Notes: a model not told the origin generated them from the letters alone. DNA of 64,000 nt from Cytophaga hutchinsonii ATCC 33406 (GCF_000014145.1 NC_008255.1:3736001-3800000); one strand, 5' to 3'. Shown: positions 9,501-18,028, counted from the first letter of the stretch. Program-made: numbers and translations.

Positions 9501-11548
9501 GTATCTATTTCAGATACGGCTAATTTAATCGCATCAATATTTGTAAGCACCACATAGAAGCTGTCATAATTGAATGCAAAATCGGTACCGATGAACTGGA
9601 AGTTTGACGTGTTGATCTTTCCGTTGAATTTAAAATCCCGGTTGGCTAAAATTTCAATTGTATTGCTATCCGGTTCAAAATTTACAGAAAGTGAATCACT
9701 GATGTATACACGCTTAACACCATGTACCGTCAATGTTTTTGTTGTCAGATCCAATTCAGCATTTGCACCGGAAGGATTGATCGATACAAAGTTTATGTTG
9801 TCATAATCTTTTTTATCTCTTCTGGAAAGCACATAGTGACGTGCTTTGTCTTTAACAACAATCATCCCGCTTTTGGTGTTGTAATCAATAAATCCGAGTT
9901 TCATCAATTGCACCATGGCACCACGTAATGTTGTTTCAGAAATTTTTGATGATTCTGCCAGATCCAGCACAGTAAACTGGCTGCTTTGGATTTTTTCTGT
10001 ATAGCCCATGATCAGCTGTAACGGATGGAATTGATACAAGCCTTTCAAACGCGCATATTTAGCCAGCTCATAGAACTCCTGCGATTCAAACAAGGCAGGA
10101 ACTTCTGTACGTCCGTTCACGATATTAAAATCAATTTTATCTGTATTCAAATCCCAGGTTAAGGCATCCGCTGTAATTTCAATTTTATGATACGAATCCA
10201 GGAAGGGAGCCATTCTGTATCCATTTGTTTTTGTTAACCGCAAAAAGCTTTTGTTTTTATTGTATTTAAAAACAGTGCCCGGGTGGAAAATAGAATCTTT
10301 GCCCTGATAAATGACCAGTTTGGTATAATCCGCGGAAATCAATGAATCACCTAATTGAAAGCGATTTGAAATTGCTTTGATTTTTACTTCATTATCTTTC
10401 AAGATTTTCACTTCTGCAAACCCTTCGTCTAATGATGAACTATAAATCTTTTTACCAGACATTGAAAATCCGCCGTGGTATTGAATGTTCGCATCCAGGC
10501 CTTTTACAGGAATATTGCTGTAGAAAGATTTGAACCGCGGATAGTTTTTATCGGCGTAGCTTTTTGCTTTTACGCTGTTGTATTCAAACACCCCGATCGG
10601 AATTGAATCTGTTTGAGATGGGTAATGTAAACGCGCACCTTCAGAGGTGATTTTATATGTTTTTATAGGAAAATTATACCCGCCAAGTTCGCAATACACT
10701 TCCGGCAAGCCCACGCTTGACCAATCAAAGGTACCGCCTTCACCAACAAACAAGTTGTTTTGTAATAATATTGACCCGGAAGTATTTTTTATCTGTACGG
10801 TATCTACCGGTGTTGTTAAAATAAGTGTTGCTCCTGTAATAGTTAGTACAGATCCAACAATGGCGGGCTGCTCAGGCGGTGTATAGCCTGCATCCAGTAA
10901 TTGCGATTCATTTGCGGCAGGCTCTTCCTCCAGTGTACTCCAGGTATCTTCATTCTGATCAAAATTGTCCCAATCTTCGAAATGGTCTTCTGTAGCTGTA
11001 TCGGCAGGAATTTCATCCGGCATCATTGGTTCGGGAGCCGCTGCGATCATATGAAAGGCAAACGACCCGCCCTGCATGGCTAAGGTATTATAAGAAGATT
11101 GATACAGTAATCCCTCATTTGTAATCAGACGTGTTGTTCTAAAAAACGATTCCATTTGAGGGCTCAGTAACGTCTCAATAAATTTACTGGTAATGAGTAA
11201 AAAGGTATCCAGCTGTGCGCCGCCCATACCCTTAGATTTCATGGCTGCCATGGTAAGATAAAAGTCTCTGAAATGCGGATTGGCACGGAGCTTTTTACTT
11301 TTTACCAATTTCTGAGAAAGTTCTACAACTGCCTTTTGTTGTGCAGCACTAAATTGCCCCCATGCACCACCTAAAGCAGCACCCGCTTCAATACATTCCT
11401 GATTTTTAGTCACATCCATCATGGCAGTTACCTCTGCGGGGTAAGCTGCAGGATCACCTGAAAATTTCTGTTGCGCAAACACGGAAATGTTTGTAAGCAC
11501 ACCAATAAAAAAAAGAATGGTATATTTTTGGATTTTCTGCATGTTCAA
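6560..11548 (-). CDS. Very large exported protein of unknown function (1662 aa)
   Basis: I do not recognise a family. A signal peptide ends near residue 26 (SVFAQQ). Residues about 170-225 are rich in Asp, Glu and Pro. Most of the protein is beta-rich, with recurring strand-turn phrases such as LNTTLTSPDFVFFKDSTL that suggest a long repetitive solenoid or barrel-like fold. Residues about 520-577 (LDLAESSKISETTLRGAMVQ, then LGFIDYN) resemble a winged helix, unexpected in an exported protein. The last 90 residues are a Gln/Asn/Lys/Glu-rich, low-complexity tail. It follows prmA after 37 bases and is probably cotranscribed with it. An envelope or cell-surface role is inferred only from the signal peptide. 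Confidence 0.85.
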   Translation of the reverse strand: MNMQKIQKYTILFFIGVLTNISVFAQQKFSGDPAAYPAEVTAMMDVTKNQECIEAGAALGGAWGQFSAAQQKAVVELSQKLVKSKKLRANPHFRDFYLTMAAMKSKGMGGAQLDTFLLITSKFIETLLSPQMESFFRTTRLITNEGLLYQSSYNTLAMQGGSFAFHMIAAAPEPMMPDEIPADTATEDHFEDWDNFDQNEDTWSTLEEEPAANESQLLDAGYTPPEQPAIVGSVLTITGATLILTTPVDTVQIKNTSGSILLQNNLFVGEGGTFDWSSVGLPEVYCELGGYNFPIKTYKITSEGARLHYPSQTDSIPIGVFEYNSVKAKSYADKNYPRFKSFYSNIPVKGLDANIQYHGGFSMSGKKIYSSSLDEGFAEVKILKDNEVKIKAISNRFQLGDSLISADYTKLVIYQGKDSIFHPGTVFKYNKNKSFLRLTKTNGYRMAPFLDSYHKIEITADALTWDLNTDKIDFNIVNGRTEVPALFESQEFYELAKYARLKGLYQFHPLQLIMGYTEKIQSSQFTVLDLAESSKISETTLRGAMVQLMKLGFIDYNTKSGMIVVKDKARHYVLSRRDKKDYDNINFVSINPSGANAELDLTTKTLTVHGVKRVYISDSLSVNFEPDSNTIEILANRDFKFNGKINTSNFQFIGTDFAFNYDSFYVVLTNIDAIKLAVSEIDTVDSKKSGKAKVLGNELRYSSGILYINKPHNKSARKRHPEYPIFHASTGASVFFDKKDIAGGAYDTTFQFKIPPFTVDSLSNDDPSVIGFDGSFESGGVFPTFEERLVVMPDYSLGFTHPTPVEGYKMYGGDATYNNMLKLDNQGLRGNGEIKYLNTTLTSPDFVFFKDSTLTVGTKMITTPGTNPLLASSVTMPDVEIEAYRLLWKPKVDTMYMSSIDKPFRIYDTTATHVGTLALTHNGMFGRGVLSTDDAEIESEKFHFEDKNLQANDAIFRIKSDNPEKPALKSTQAKVEYNIAKGMATFGPEKEGFASTEFPYAQYKTSIGKGTWDVDKKRIYLAATDSSNIAQSYFYSTRKDQDSLVFNASRAEYIIDSLTLSIYGVPYIVVNDGKITPDKKHVVIHENAVMETLNNAILDFDTLTNYHHLYDGNIDILGRKNFNGEALYRYVNLGADTLQILFSNFQYTLADKKKAGGFTTGIAQVQESDSLFVGDKILYKGNITMKSPEKFLAFEGYIKLALKGQLSYSSWLKYVNAGTSNTVSLDLNNAVSERGKALVTSLSFDNKSNQLYPNFISEKIHEEDLDFLPVTGILKYNPDSLEFNVGTADKLNGKSYKGNYLSYNDNTSNIKFGGKFNMLRPDPSVKAFVSGNGKASLIEDFYTFDYLLGFAFKGNITPLVVMGSNLSTLSIPTTQDTDGFSFDAMTKENKNDDILFQKLAEFIDNSGVEAYKSKRAAGQKSISALSSDFQKAIIFSNVKMNWSPEYKTFYSVGPVELSNILKSDINKSVKGYIEVKKAIAGDIITIYLEPSYGNWYFIKYDQNRLALASSSSDVTAEIVKKSKGEMADRSKFFMVQAEAMEVNQFKNNFQEHYGVMEDDYQEPASEDLFDTSDTLATDSVSVEQRKKQLELNDTNNTNERIQNTNPEQYQDDPSNPDKYKLKEQDTNYEQQQEEKNKANNKSTIEEQQQKQRDQEQLKNLFK

Positions 11549-11585
11549 AATCTAAGTAAATACGGTTAACTGTTTTTGAGCCGTT

Positions 11586-12416
11586 TTATTTTTTTATTAA
11601 TTTCATGGATACCCAGCGATCTTTCACTTTGAAGCTTTCTTTTTTAAAACCTGCATCTTCTGCTCGTGTTAAAATGTCTGTAATATCTTCTTCATAAAAC
11701 CCACTCAGAAAAAGCAATCCATTGGGAAGAAGACGCTTATTATATTCATCCATTTCAGCTAACAATACATTTTTATTAATATTTGCAAGCAAAATATCTA
11801 CCTGAATAGCTGCGGAAATGATTTCTGTAATTGTTCCTTGTCCTGTTTGAATCCTATCACATCCGTTCAAATTACAATTTTCAATCAAATTTTCAAAAGC
11901 CCAGTCTTCAATATCGAACGCATATATTTTCTTAGCTCCTTTCTTTTGAGCCAGAATGCTTAAAATACCTGTTCCACAGCCTGCATCGATCATTATTTTA
12001 TCCTGAAGGTCGGTTTCCAATTCATATTCAAGCATTAAAGAAGTTGTTGCATGGTGGCCCGTTCCGAAAGACATCTTCGGGTTTATCACAACTTCATACT
12101 GAAATTCAGGTCTTTCAGCATGAAACGACGCACGTACATAACACTGATTAGCAATAACCAACGGATCAAAGTTCTTTTCCCATTCTTCATTCCAGTTGAT
12201 GTTTGGCATTTCAGCAAACGTATATGTATACGCAGGGTTTACTTCATGCAGTACTTCTTTCAGGTCAGCTTCTGAAAAAGCACTTTTTTCAACATATGCT
12301 TCCAGCATGTTTGCATGTTCCGCAAAAGAATCAAACCCAATGGCTAATAACTCAGCCATTATGCGTTCCTGCTCGTTTTCCTCAACGGTAATATCAACTT
12401 TAATGTATTGGTCCAT
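11586..12416 (-). CDS. prmA: Ribosomal protein L11 methyltransferase
   Basis: Cytoplasmic SAM-dependent enzyme that trimethylates ribosomal protein L11. Class I methyltransferase motif I is clear (DAGCGTGILSILAQKKGA), followed by YAFDIEDWAFENLIEN and the NPPY-equivalent ILLANINKNVL; NPKMSFGTGHHATT before the SAM fold is diagnostic. I start at the ATG at 12416 (MDQYIKVDITV, 276 residues) rather than an in-frame TTG three codons earlier, since the protein family begins near this point. A factor-independent terminator ends just 10 bases upstream, an odd position that may make expression depend on readthrough. Confidence 0.93.
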   Translation of the reverse strand: MDQYIKVDITVEENEQERIMAELLAIGFDSFAEHANMLEAYVEKSAFSEADLKEVLHEVNPAYTYTFAEMPNINWNEEWEKNFDPLVIANQCYVRASFHAERPEFQYEVVINPKMSFGTGHHATTSLMLEYELETDLQDKIMIDAGCGTGILSILAQKKGAKKIYAFDIEDWAFENLIENCNLNGCDRIQTGQGTITEIISAAIQVDILLANINKNVLLAEMDEYNKRLLPNGLLFLSGFYEEDITDILTRAEDAGFKKESFKVKDRWVSMKLIKK

Positions 12417-12425
12417 AAGAAACAA

Positions 12426-12446
12426 AACCCCGATAGAATCGGGGTT
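12426..12446 (-). terminator. Factor-independent terminator abutting the prmA start
   Basis: On the minus strand AACCCCGAT-TCT-ATCGGGGTT forms a perfect 9-bp stem with a 3-base loop, followed by TTTTGTTTCTT and then the prmA ATG. It would end tpiA transcripts. Because no room remains for a promoter between it and prmA, it may act as an attenuator rather than a full stop. Confidence 0.8.
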
Positions 12447-12511
12447 GTATATTATATTTTATTAATAATTTAATGTACGCAAGCTAATCTGGCACCAGCC
12501 TTCTTCACCAT

Positions 12512-12557
12512 GGTCTGTGGCACACAGATCATCATTCCGTTCTGTGTGCCACAGACC
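12512..12557. repeat. REP-like interspersed palindrome, copy 1
   Basis: Perfect 17-bp inverted repeat: left arm GGTCTGTGGCACACAGA (12512-12528), right arm TCTGTGTGCCACAGACC (12541-12557), with a 12-base spacer. Each arm is itself nearly palindromic, so cruciform or alternative small hairpins are possible. It lies in the tpiA-prmA gap. Two more copies occur between trpG and trpD, which marks it as an interspersed repeat family. Confidence 0.9.
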
Positions 12558-12583
12558 GGGGATCCGCACTACCAAGCAAGTGA

Positions 12584-13339
12584 TTAGTATGACTTAGCGA
12601 TATCAATAAAGTCACGTGACTTTAACGATGCACCGCCGATCAACCCCCCGTCAATATCTTTGCAAGCCAACAGGCCTTTTGCATTGTCCGGTTTCATGCT
12701 GCCACCATATAAAATGCTGATCTCATCTGCTACTGCAGCACCATATTTAGATGCCAGGTGCTCACGGATCTTCGCGTGCATTTCCTGTGCCTGCTCGTCA
12801 GAAGCTGTAACGCCTGTTCCGATTGCCCAGATTGGTTCGTATGCAATAACTACTTTTTTGAAATCTTCCGGTGATAAATGGAATAAGCTTTCTGTTAACT
12901 GAGCATTTACAAAATTGATGTGGATACCTGCTTCTCTTTGTGCAAGTGTTTCTCCGCAGCAGAATAATGGCGTTAAACCATTTGCCAGGGAAATAGTTAC
13001 TTTATCAGCCAATTGCTGATTTGTTTCACCAAAATATTCTCTTCTTTCGCTGTGTCCGATGATTACATACTTTACACCTACAGACTTCAACATCGGAGCT
13101 GAAATCTCACCTGTAAATGCACCGGATTCTTTTTGATATACGTTTTGCGCGCCGATAGCTACTTTATCGTTGATTACTTTTGAAACAGCAGCCAATGAGA
13201 TATAAGGAATACACATTACAAGATTTACATCTGCAGGAACTTCATCCTTTGCCATATTTGCCACTTCAGAAGCTAATGACAAGCCTTCTTCAAGTGTTTT
13301 GTTCATTTTCCAATTTCCTGCAATTACTTTCTTTCTCAT
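12584..13339 (-). CDS. tpiA: Triosephosphate isomerase
   Basis: Interconverts dihydroxyacetone phosphate and glyceraldehyde-3-phosphate in glycolysis. The 251-residue length is standard. Catalytic and binding motifs are intact: GNWKMNKT at residues 7-14 (Lys11 region), IIGHSERREYFGETN with the electrophilic His near 97, AYEPIWAIGTG with the catalytic Glu near 168, and phosphate-binding YGGSMKPDNA. A consensus Bacteroidota promoter lies upstream at 13401-13429. Downstream are a REP-like palindrome and a terminator before prmA. Confidence 0.98.
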   Translation of the reverse strand: MRKKVIAGNWKMNKTLEEGLSLASEVANMAKDEVPADVNLVMCIPYISLAAVSKVINDKVAIGAQNVYQKESGAFTGEISAPMLKSVGVKYVIIGHSERREYFGETNQQLADKVTISLANGLTPLFCCGETLAQREAGIHINFVNAQLTESLFHLSPEDFKKVVIAYEPIWAIGTGVTASDEQAQEMHAKIREHLASKYGAAVADEISILYGGSMKPDNAKGLLACKDIDGGLIGGASLKSRDFIDIAKSY

Positions 13340-13400
13340 AATCGATGTTTTATACTTATTTTATGTGTTTTGAATCGGGGTCTCGTTTCCAACTATCAGC

Positions 13401-13429
13401 CAAATATAATAAGAATTGGTGAAAGCAAA
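13401..13429 (-). promoter_or_regulatory. Candidate promoter of tpiA
   Basis: On the minus strand TTTG (13426-13429) is followed after 17 bases by TATATTTG (13401-13408), matching the Bacteroidota consensus TTTG-N17..23-TAnnTTTG. This predicts a tpiA leader of about 55-60 bases. Confidence 0.7.
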
Positions 13430-13445
13430 ACGTGTTACCATTCAC

Positions 13446-13463
13446 GACGCAATAAATTGCGTC
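13446..13463. repeat. Short perfect palindrome GACGCAAT-AA-ATTGCGTC
   Basis: Two 8-bp arms separated by AA, sitting upstream of the tpiA promoter in the divergent region. It could be a short extragenic palindromic repeat or an operator. There is no second copy in the intergenic sequence read here. Confidence 0.5.
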
Positions 13464-13685
13464 TCAACCAATGCGATGAAACAATCAACGGTTATCATTT
13501 TTTCTTGAATTAGTTCAATAACAGGCTTGTAGACAAACTTATTATAAACAACACTAATTTAATCTTTCATATACCATCTTTTTCCTTTAAATTTGCTCAA
13601 TTTGACTGTGTAAAAGAAGGTGTACTTTCCTCTTTTGGCTTCAAATTCTGATTCATCGAACCATTGAAAAATAATAAATAATCCC

Positions 13686-16499
13686 ATGCCTAAGGATACA
13701 AGTATCAAACACATTTTGATTATCGGTAGCGGTCCAATTGTAATCGGACAAGCTTGCGAATTTGATTATGCTGGCTCACAAGCTGCACGTTCTCTTCGTG
13801 AAGAAGGAATTGAAGTTACCCTGATCAACTCGAATCCGGCTACAATTATGACTGATAAAGTTGTAGCGGACAATGTGTATTTATTGCCATTAGAGAAAAA
13901 ATCAATCATTAAGATCCTTGAAAATCACAAAATCGATGCGGTATTGCCAACGATGGGGGGCCAGACTGCCTTGAACCTTGCGATGGAATGTGATAAAGCC
14001 GGTGTCTGGAAAAAATTTGGTGTCCGTATGATCGGTGTTGATATTAACGCGATTGAGACTACAGAAGACCGTGAGAAATTCCGTTTGAAAATGATTGAGA
14101 TTGGTGTTGGAGTTTGTAAAGGCGCAACAGCAACATCTTTCTTACAGGGAAAAGAAATCGCTCAGGAAATCGGTTTTCCACTGGTAATCCGTCCTTCCTT
14201 CACCCTTGGCGGTACAGGCGGCGGTTTCGTGCACACGGCAGATAAATTTGATGAAGCGTTAACAAAAGGTCTTCACGCTTCGCCAACGCATGAGGTATTG
14301 GTTGAGCAAAGTATCTTAGGCTGGAAAGAATACGAATTGGAGATCTTACGTGATAGTATCGGTAACATGATCATCATCTGTTCGATCGAGAACTTTGACC
14401 CGATGGGTATTCATACCGGTGACTCTATTACTGTAGCGCCTGCTATGACGCTGCCGGATACCATCTATCAGGAAATGCGTGATCAATCCATCAAAATGAT
14501 GAAAGCGATCGGTAATTTCGCGGGTGGCTGTAACGTACAGTTCTCCGTTTGCCCGGATACAGATCATATCATTGGTATTGAGATTAACCCGCGTGTATCA
14601 CGTTCTTCTGCACTTGCTTCAAAAGCTACGGGTTACCCGATTGCAAAGATCTCTGCGAAACTTGCGATTGGTTATAACTTAGATGAATTAAAAAACCAGA
14701 TCACTAAAACAACAAGTGCCTTCTTCGAACCGGCATTGGATTATGTGATCGTAAAAGTTCCGCGCTGGAACTTCGATAAATTTAAAGGTGCTGACCGTAC
14801 CCTTGGTTTACAAATGAAATCTGTTGGTGAAACAATGGGTATCGGCCGTAACTTCCAGGAAGCATTACAGAAAGCATGTCAGTCATTAGAAATTAAACGT
14901 AACGGTTTAGGTGCTGACGGTAAAGAATTAACAAACCAGGATCAGATCCTGGACAGTCTGGCGAACCCAAGCTGGAACCGTTTGTTCCATATTTATGATG
15001 CTTTCAAATTAGGGGTTCAGTTCAAGACCATTCAGAAGCTGACAAAAATTGATCCGTGGTTCTTAACACAGATTGAAGAGCTTGTGCTTCTTGAGAAAGA
15101 AATTCAGAAAACAACGATCCAGAACATCAGCAGAGAAATGCTGAAAACAGCTAAGCAAAAAGGATACGCTGACCGCCAGATCGCGCACCTGCTCCGTTGT
15201 ATGGAAAGTGAAGTATTTTCAAAACGTCATGAATTCGGAATCAAGCGTATTTACAAAATCGTTGATACCTGTTCTGCTGAATTTGAAGCAAAAACGCCTT
15301 ATTACTATTCTACGTTTGAAGGTGAGAACGAATCCATTCCTTCAGATAAAAAGAAAATTATTGTATTAGGTTCAGGCCCGAACCGTATCGGACAAGGGAT
15401 CGAGTTTGACTACTCGTGTGTACACGGTGTATTGGCAGCGAAAGAATGCGGTTATGAAACGATCATGATCAACTGCAACCCTGAAACGGTTTCTACAGAT
15501 TTTGATATTGCTGACAAGTTATATTTCGAACCTGTATTCTGGGAACATATCTACGAAATCATTCTTCTTGAAAAACCGGTTGGCGTTATTGTTCAGCTTG
15601 GCGGACAAACAGCGCTTAAACTTGCCGAGAAATTAGAACGATATGGCATCAAAATTATCGGTACTGATTTCCAGTCACTGGATTTAGCTGAAGATCGCGG
15701 CCGTTTCTCTTCTTTATTAAAAGAGATCAACATCCCTTATCCGGAATTTGGTGTCATTGAGAACGCAGACGAAGCTGTTGCGATCAGTAAAAAATTAAAC
15801 TTCCCGTTATTGGTTCGTCCTTCGTATGTATTGGGCGGACAGAGCATGAAGATTGTGATCAACGAACAGGAGCTGGAACAACACGTGGTGAACTTATTGA
15901 AAGATCATCCGGGTAATCAGGTTCTTGTGGATCATTTCCTTGAAAATGCAATTGAAGCGGAAGCAGATGCCATCTGCGACGGCGAGAATGTACACATCAT
16001 CGGTATCATGGAACACATAGAGCCGGCAGGTATTCACTCCGGTGATTCGCACTCTGTATTGCCTCCGTTTGATTTAAGTGATGACGTGATCAGACAGATT
16101 GAAGAGCATACGAAGAAAATTGCTATAGCACTAAAAACAGTGGGCCTGATCAACATTCAGTTTGCGATCAAAAACGAAATCGTTTACATCATTGAAGCCA
16201 ACCCAAGAGCTTCCCGTACGGTGCCGTTCATCTGTAAGGCATACGATGAGCCTTATGTAAATTATGCTACCAAGGTGATGCTGGGTGAAAACAAAGTAAC
16301 CGACTTTACCTTCAACCCGAAGAAAAACGGTTATGCGATCAAAATTCCTGTATTCTCTTTCAATAAATTCCCGAATGTAAACAAGGAACTTGGACCTGAA
16401 ATGAAATCAACGGGAGAAGCCATCTTATTCATCGACGATCTGCACGACGATGCATTCGTGAAATTATATTCTGAAAGAAATCTTTATTTGAGCCGATAG
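13686..16499 (+). CDS. carB: Carbamoyl-phosphate synthase large subunit lacking the allosteric domain
   Basis: Makes carbamoyl phosphate from ammonia, bicarbonate and two ATP, for pyrimidine and arginine synthesis. Two homologous ATP-grasp halves are visible: the first opens with IIGSGPIVIGQACEFDYAGSQ, the second near residue 555 with VLGSGPNRIGQGIEFDYSCV. Metal and ATP residues sit in GIEINPRVSRSSALASKATG and IIEANPRASRTVPFICKA. At 937 residues it ends where the E. coli protein (about 1073) enters its C-terminal MGS-like domain, which binds UMP and ornithine. The stop follows a complete synthetase domain, so this looks like natural absence rather than frameshift. carA is not adjacent. Confidence 0.97.
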   Translation: MPKDTSIKHILIIGSGPIVIGQACEFDYAGSQAARSLREEGIEVTLINSNPATIMTDKVVADNVYLLPLEKKSIIKILENHKIDAVLPTMGGQTALNLAMECDKAGVWKKFGVRMIGVDINAIETTEDREKFRLKMIEIGVGVCKGATATSFLQGKEIAQEIGFPLVIRPSFTLGGTGGGFVHTADKFDEALTKGLHASPTHEVLVEQSILGWKEYELEILRDSIGNMIIICSIENFDPMGIHTGDSITVAPAMTLPDTIYQEMRDQSIKMMKAIGNFAGGCNVQFSVCPDTDHIIGIEINPRVSRSSALASKATGYPIAKISAKLAIGYNLDELKNQITKTTSAFFEPALDYVIVKVPRWNFDKFKGADRTLGLQMKSVGETMGIGRNFQEALQKACQSLEIKRNGLGADGKELTNQDQILDSLANPSWNRLFHIYDAFKLGVQFKTIQKLTKIDPWFLTQIEELVLLEKEIQKTTIQNISREMLKTAKQKGYADRQIAHLLRCMESEVFSKRHEFGIKRIYKIVDTCSAEFEAKTPYYYSTFEGENESIPSDKKKIIVLGSGPNRIGQGIEFDYSCVHGVLAAKECGYETIMINCNPETVSTDFDIADKLYFEPVFWEHIYEIILLEKPVGVIVQLGGQTALKLAEKLERYGIKIIGTDFQSLDLAEDRGRFSSLLKEINIPYPEFGVIENADEAVAISKKLNFPLLVRPSYVLGGQSMKIVINEQELEQHVVNLLKDHPGNQVLVDHFLENAIEAEADAICDGENVHIIGIMEHIEPAGIHSGDSHSVLPPFDLSDDVIRQIEEHTKKIAIALKTVGLINIQFAIKNEIVYIIEANPRASRTVPFICKAYDEPYVNYATKVMLGENKVTDFTFNPKKNGYAIKIPVFSFNKFPNVNKELGPEMKSTGEAILFIDDLHDDAFVKLYSERNLYLSR

Positions 16500-16509
16500 G
16501 TATAGTAAT

Positions 16510-16658
16510 ACGTTTTAAGTAATAAGTTTTAGGATTAGCACTTTGAACTTATTGCTTAAAACGTTAAATTATAATAAGAATCCAGTTTTAAGAGGGATGT
16601 CGATTACAATATTTTTTTTATTCCAACGTCTTAAAACATAGAACTTATTACTTAGAAC
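16510..16658. repeat. Inverted and direct repeat cluster between carB and the next gene
   Basis: ACGTTTTAAGTAATAAGTT (16510-16528) and AACTTATTGCTTAAAACGT (16546-16564) form a 19-bp inverted repeat with one mismatch and a 17-base spacer. A degenerate further copy, GAACTTATTACTTAGAAC, lies at 16641-16658 just before the next gene. It may act as a hairpin terminator for carB or be an interspersed element; no clear T tract follows. Confidence 0.6.
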
Positions 16659-16664
16659 ATCATT

Positions 16665-16916
16665 ATGAAATTCTTATTCTGGACGATTGTTATATTTTTC
16701 GTATTACGTTGGTTACTAAAGCCTTTTCTAAAGGTTATGGTAATTAAAAGTGCGCAGAAAATGGCTGAAAATATGCAGCAGCAATACAGTCAGCAACAGC
16801 AGCCAAGATATCCGGAAGGTTCTATTCATGTAGACCATATTCCAGATCAGAAAACTTCAAAAAAAATCAACAACAGCCCTAAAGACGATTATATTGATTT
16901 TGAAGAGGTTAAATAA
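16665..16916 (+). CDS. DUF4834-like small membrane protein
   Basis: An 83-residue protein with one N-terminal membrane segment (about residues 3-19, FLFWTIVIFFVLRWLL), then a Gln-rich amphipathic stretch (NMQQQYSQQQQPRY) and an acidic C-terminal motif DDYIDFEEVK. This layout, with a closing YIDFEE, resembles the Bacteroidota DUF4834 family; assignment is by recall. It lies on the same strand between carB and accD. Function unknown; probably an inner-membrane protein with a cytoplasmic tail. Confidence 0.7.
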   Translation: MKFLFWTIVIFFVLRWLLKPFLKVMVIKSAQKMAENMQQQYSQQQQPRYPEGSIHVDHIPDQKTSKKINNSPKDDYIDFEEVK

Positions 16917-16986
16917 TCAAAAAATATTTTATTTTTAGCTGATTTACAACATATTACATTTACTGAATCTGTAAAAAACTTACACA

Positions 16987-17021
16987 TTTGGCATCCTGAA
17001 TTTATTTTTTTGTTATCTTTG
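16987..17021 (+). promoter_or_regulatory. Candidate promoter of accD
   Basis: TTTG at 16987-16990 and TATCTTTG at 17014-17021 are separated by 23 bases, the upper limit of the Bacteroidota spacing. The -7 box is a perfect TAnnTTTG. It predicts an accD leader of about 65 bases. Confidence 0.6.
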
Positions 17022-17090
17022 TTATCCTTAAACTCTAGCAGAAATATAGAGAATAGGGGTGTTTAAATTGAACTTAAATAAAGAACATAG

Positions 17091-17939
17091 ATGTCTTGGT
17101 TTAAAAGAACTGAAAAAGGTATCACTACCCCTACTGAAGAGAAAAGAGAAGTACCGGATGGTTTATGGTATCAGTGTCCTGAATGTAAAAAAGTAGTACA
17201 TACAAGAGAGCACGAAGAACATGCCTGGACATGTATTGAGTGTAATTACCACGCAAGAGTAGGCTCAAAAGAATATTTCGAATTGTTTTTTGATAACAAT
17301 GAATTTACAGAATTAGATGCTGGTTTGAGTTCTTCTGATCCGTTAAAATTCATCGATAGTCAACCGTACCCAAAACGTATCAAAGCTGCTCAGGCTAAAA
17401 CCGGCTTAACAGATGCAGTGCGTACAGCGCACGGTAAAGTAAGCGGTAAAGAAGTTGTAATCAGCTGTATGGACTTTACCTTCATTGGCGGTTCTATGGG
17501 TTCTGTAGTGGGTGAAAAAATCTCCAGAGGTATTGATGCAGCCCGGGCTAAAAAAGTGCCCTTTATCATGATCTGTAAATCAGGTGGCGCACGTATGATG
17601 GAAGCTGGTTTCTCCTTGATGCAAATGGCTAAAACATCTGCCAAACTTGCATTACTTGCCGAAGAAGGTCTTCCGTACATTTCTATTTTAACAGATCCAA
17701 CAACAGGCGGTGTTACTGCATCGTATGCAATGTTAGGGGACATCAATATTGCTGAGCCGGGAGCCTTGATTGGTTTTGCCGGACCAAGGGTTGTTAGGGA
17801 AACGATCGGTAAAGATTTGCCGGCAGGTTTCCAGACATCTGAATTTTTACTGGAACATGGTTTCCTTGATTTCATCGTTGACAGAAAAGAAATGAAGAAA
17901 CAGGTTTCTGATTTCTTACGAATGGTTGAGAAAAAGTAA
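17091..17939 (+). CDS. accD: Acetyl-CoA carboxylase carboxyltransferase subunit beta
   Basis: Transfers the carboxyl group from carboxybiotin to acetyl-CoA with AccA, making malonyl-CoA for fatty-acid synthesis. The 282-residue protein has the N-terminal zinc ribbon (Cys29, Cys32, Cys48, Cys51) of bacterial AccD, then the crotonase-like carboxyltransferase domain with [34 protein letters not shown] and [16 protein letters not shown]. accA is not in the window. An IS3-family element sits 22 bases after its stop, separating it from the bidirectional terminator at 19282-19321. Confidence 0.97.
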   Translation: MSWFKRTEKGITTPTEEKREVPDGLWYQCPECKKVVHTREHEEHAWTCIECNYHARVGSKEYFELFFDNNEFTELDAGLSSSDPLKFIDSQPYPKRIKAAQAKTGLTDAVRTAHGKVSGKEVVISCMDFTFIGGSMGSVVGEKISRGIDAARAKKVPFIMICKSGGARMMEAGFSLMQMAKTSAKLALLAEEGLPYISILTDPTTGGVTASYAMLGDINIAEPGALIGFAGPRVVRETIGKDLPAGFQTSEFLLEHGFLDFIVDRKEMKKQVSDFLRMVEKK

Positions 17940-17995
17940 TACTTCTTTAATTAATGTTGAATCGTCCTGAAATAGGTTGACAGATTTTAATACTA

Positions 17996-18025
17996 ATCCC
18001 AGTTATCAAAAGTAACTGGGATTTT
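17996..18025 (+). terminator. Terminator inside the left end of the IS element
   Basis: ATCCCAGTTA (17996-18005) and TAACTGGGAT (18013-18022) form a perfect 10-bp stem with a 7-base loop, followed by a T-rich tract on the plus strand. It would stop transcripts from accD entering the element and so shield the transposase genes from antisense readthrough. Confidence 0.8.
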
Positions 18026-18028
18026 TGT

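Larger units (their letters stand above)
13340..13685. other. Divergent intergenic region between tpiA and carB
   Basis: 346 bases without a convincing gene. It holds the tpiA promoter, a perfect 18-base palindrome at 13446-13463, and TAAATTTG at 13588-13595, which fits the -7 consensus for carB on the plus strand but has no clear TTG at the right distance. No tRNA or structured leader was seen. Confidence 0.6.

Noticed and set aside
17390-17875. 161-codon frame antisense to accD
   Set aside because: Complement of conserved accD coding DNA, with no independent features.
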